Assembly (NCBI GenBank): GCA_028714595.1
Contig: JAQTMD010000016.1
Span: 5,342-15,218 of the forward strand
Reading direction: 5' to 3'
DNA from: Candidatus Omnitrophota bacterium
GTDB lineage: Bacteria; Omnitrophota; Gorgyraeia; Gygaellales; Profunditerraquicolaceae
DNA length: 9,877 bases
Of this stretch, positions 6,955 to 9,877 are shown piece by piece. A model generated the notes under the pieces. The model was given only the letters and a program-made list of their open reading frames with translations. It ran no database searches and had not been told where the DNA came from. A program made the position numbers and the translations under genes. The number at the start of each line of letters is the position of its first letter. Position 1 is the first letter of the stretch.

Positions 6955-8057
6955 TGCTTCTTTTGCATCATGGCGACGAACTCGTCGAACATGTAGGTGC
7001 AGTCGTGCGGCCCCGGCCCTGCCTCGGGATGGAACTGCACGGAAAATACGGGCAGTTTCTTGTGCCGGATGCCTTCCAAGGTCTTGTCGTTCAAGTTGAT
7101 GTGGGTTATCTCGATATCTTTTTTATCCAGGGAATCGATGTCCACGCAAAACCCGTGGTTCTGCACGCTGATGGAAACCTTGCCGGTCGCCAAATCCTTG
7201 ACCGGCTGGTTTCCGCCGTGGTGGCCGAATTTCAGCTTGAAAGTCTTGCCGCCCATTGCCAGGCCGAGCATCTGCTGGCCCAGGCAGATGCCGAAGATGG
7301 GCAGTCTGCCGAGCAGCTGCTGCACGGTCTTGATCACATAGGTGACTGCTGCCGGGTCGCCGGGGCCGTTGGAAAGCAATAAGCCGTGCGGCCTGGCTTT
7401 GAGTATGTCTGCGGCAGGCGTTGTCGCCGGATACACCGTCACTTCGCAGCCGCGCTTTAAGAGCTCCTGGAGGCTGGAGTATTTTACGCCGCAGTCAAGC
7501 ACTGCGACTTTTATTCGCTTTTTTAGCGCCGGGCGTGCTTTGAGCCCGATGCCTGTCCAGACGTATTTCCTGTCGATGGTCACTTCTTTGACCAGGTCTA
7601 CGCCTTCCAGGCCCGGAGATTGTTTTGCTTTTTCTACCAGGTTTTTCTCGTCCGGGTCTCTGGTGGACAGCACTGCCTTCATCGCGCCTTGCCGGCGGAT
7701 GTGCAGGGTAAGCGCGCGGGTATCCACGCCCTCGATACCCATGACATTATTCTGGGTAAGGTAATCGCCGAGCGATTTGCGGCTGCGCCAGCTGCTGGCC
7801 ACTTTAGAATATTCTTTGACCACAAAACCTTCGAGGAACGGCCGGCGGGATTCCACGTCTTCATCGTTCGTCCCGTAGTTGCCTATCAGAGGGTAGGTCA
7901 TAGCCACGATCTGACCCTTGTAGGAGGGGTCGGTGATGACCTCCTGGTATCCGCTCATCGAGGTATTAAAGACCGCCTCGCCGAATCGTTCACCTGCAGC
8001 GCCGAACGACTCGCCCTTGAATATTGTCCCGTCTTCTAATGCTAATATCGCTTTCAT
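6942..8057 (-). CDS. carA: Carbamoyl-phosphate synthase small (glutamine amidotransferase) subunit
   Basis: The 371-residue protein (E. coli 382) is full length. The N-terminal CarA domain shows ALEDGTIFKGESFG, FNTSMSGYQEVITDPSY and GIEGVDTRALT; the class I glutamine amidotransferase domain has SNGPGDP (229-235), nucleophile Cys258 in GICLGQQ, QNHGF (299-303) and the dyad His343 and Glu345 in QFHPEAGPGPHD. It hydrolyses glutamine and passes ammonia to CarB. GGNQPV (281-286) has Gln where E. coli has His. The last codons (Gln-Gly-Arg-Phe-stop) lie in or against palindromic element copy A: CAG may be a mutated TAG, and GGA CGG TTC TGA is the element's terminal repeat. The start lacks a Shine-Dalgarno sequence and lies 8 bases from element copy B. 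It probably relies on coupling with pyrG. Confidence 0.97.
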   Translation of the reverse strand: MKAILALEDGTIFKGESFGAAGERFGEAVFNTSMSGYQEVITDPSYKGQIVAMTYPLIGNYGTNDEDVESRRPFLEGFVVKEYSKVASSWRSRKSLGDYLTQNNVMGIEGVDTRALTLHIRRQGAMKAVLSTRDPDEKNLVEKAKQSPGLEGVDLVKEVTIDRKYVWTGIGLKARPALKKRIKVAVLDCGVKYSSLQELLKRGCEVTVYPATTPAADILKARPHGLLLSNGPGDPAAVTYVIKTVQQLLGRLPIFGICLGQQMLGLAMGGKTFKLKFGHHGGNQPVKDLATGKVSISVQNHGFCVDIDSLDKKDIEITHINLNDKTLEGIRHKKLPVFSVQFHPEAGPGPHDCTYMFDEFVAMMQKKQGRF

Positions 8058-8065
8058 TGTCTTTA

Positions 8066-8143
8066 GGGACGGTTCTCAGCCCTACTTAGAAGTGTCCCCT
8101 GCATATCCGAAGGGACACCTTTAACCGTGCCTCAGAACCGTCC

Positions 8144-8144
<1 letters not shown>
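8066..8144. repeat. 79-bp palindromic insertion-like element, copy B (pyrG-carA junction)
   Basis: Same ends as copy A (GGGACGGTTCT / AGAACCGTCCC) and 68 of 79 bases identical. It is flanked by TA on both sides (8064-8065 and 8145-8146), a clean TA duplication. The right TA plus the element's first G forms the TAG stop of pyrG. Removing the element and one TA would leave TAA-AGACA-ATG, a normal tight junction between pyrG and carA. As RNA it would form a long hairpin that brings the pyrG stop close to the carA start. Confidence 0.88.
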
Positions 8145-9766
<1,622 letters not shown>

Positions 9767-9770
9767 GCCG

Positions 9771-9877
9771 TCACTCCAACATTGATTTCGATAGTTTTCT
9801 GGGCGGCTCCACCGGGTACTTTCCGGTAAAGCACGCGGTGCAAAAGTCTTCTTTATCGAGCGGCATTGCCGCCAGCA
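9771..9877 (-). CDS. purF: Amidophosphoribosyltransferase, C-terminal end only
   Basis: Only the last 34 residues and the TGA stop are inside the window. They read [20 protein letters not shown] followed by [14 protein letters not shown]. The phrase [12 protein letters not shown] is characteristic of the PurF C-terminus in the Bacillus-type class, where the C-x2-C pair (residues 12 and 15 of this fragment) supplies the last two ligands of a 4Fe-4S cluster. The enzyme makes phosphoribosylamine from PRPP and glutamine, the first committed step of purine synthesis. It is the most upstream visible gene of the operon and is separated from pyrG by 4 bases. Confidence 0.9.
   Translation of the reverse strand, partial: LAAMPLDKEDFCTACFTGKYPVEPPRKLSKSMLE

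Overview
All genes supported here lie on the minus strand, so transcription runs from high to low coordinates. The window is bacterial. It has Shine-Dalgarno sequences, TATAAT-type promoters, hairpin-plus-U-run terminators, tight operon spacing and a type IV pilus class ATPase. The lineage cannot be fixed from sequence alone. The split carB, the intergenic palindromes, the PilZ-PilT fusion and the orphan small proteins suggest an under-sampled Gram-negative-type phylum; an Omnitrophota-like or deltaproteobacterial-like genome is a guess.

Right part (about 5209-9877): a nucleotide-synthesis operon read purF (only its 3' end is inside), pyrG, carA, then a carB that ends after the N-terminal half. 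Together these cover the first committed step of purine synthesis, carbamoyl phosphate formation and CTP formation. The first three are glutamine amidotransferases; the carB half uses the ammonia that carA releases. Two 79-bp palindromic elements (86% identical) sit in the pyrG-carA and carA-carB junctions. Each looks like an insertion at the TA of a stop codon: removing either one restores the same layout, a TAA stop, a 5-nt spacer and the next ATG. The CTP synthase has lost the P-loop lysine.

Middle (about 3503-5208): a carB-free AT-rich gap holds a good sigma70-like promoter followed by an intrinsic terminator, upstream of a cytoplasmic SGNH-fold hydrolase. After it comes a small exported protein resembling the DUF5666 fold class, with terminators on both sides.

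Left-middle (about 1649-3475): a compact unit of a YkgJ-type cysteine-cluster protein, a class I SAM methyltransferase and a four-helix membrane protein (spacers 10 and 12 nt). A 50-residue putative zinc-binding protein follows with its own extended -10 promoter.

Left end (1-1557): a 100-residue protein weakly resembling PC4-type single-strand DNA binding domains, and the first 385 residues of a PilT-like hexameric ATPase with a PilZ domain fused at its N-terminus. No rRNA, tRNA, CRISPR array or transposase gene is visible. No gene-free stretch exceeds 300 bases; the largest is 5002-5208.

The observations most worth following up are the paired stop-codon insertions, the CTP synthase P-loop change, the half-length CarB ending exactly at the domain boundary, the PilZ-PilT fusion and the promoter-terminator leader before the SGNH gene. 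I do not see a clearly new multi-gene defence or metabolic system.
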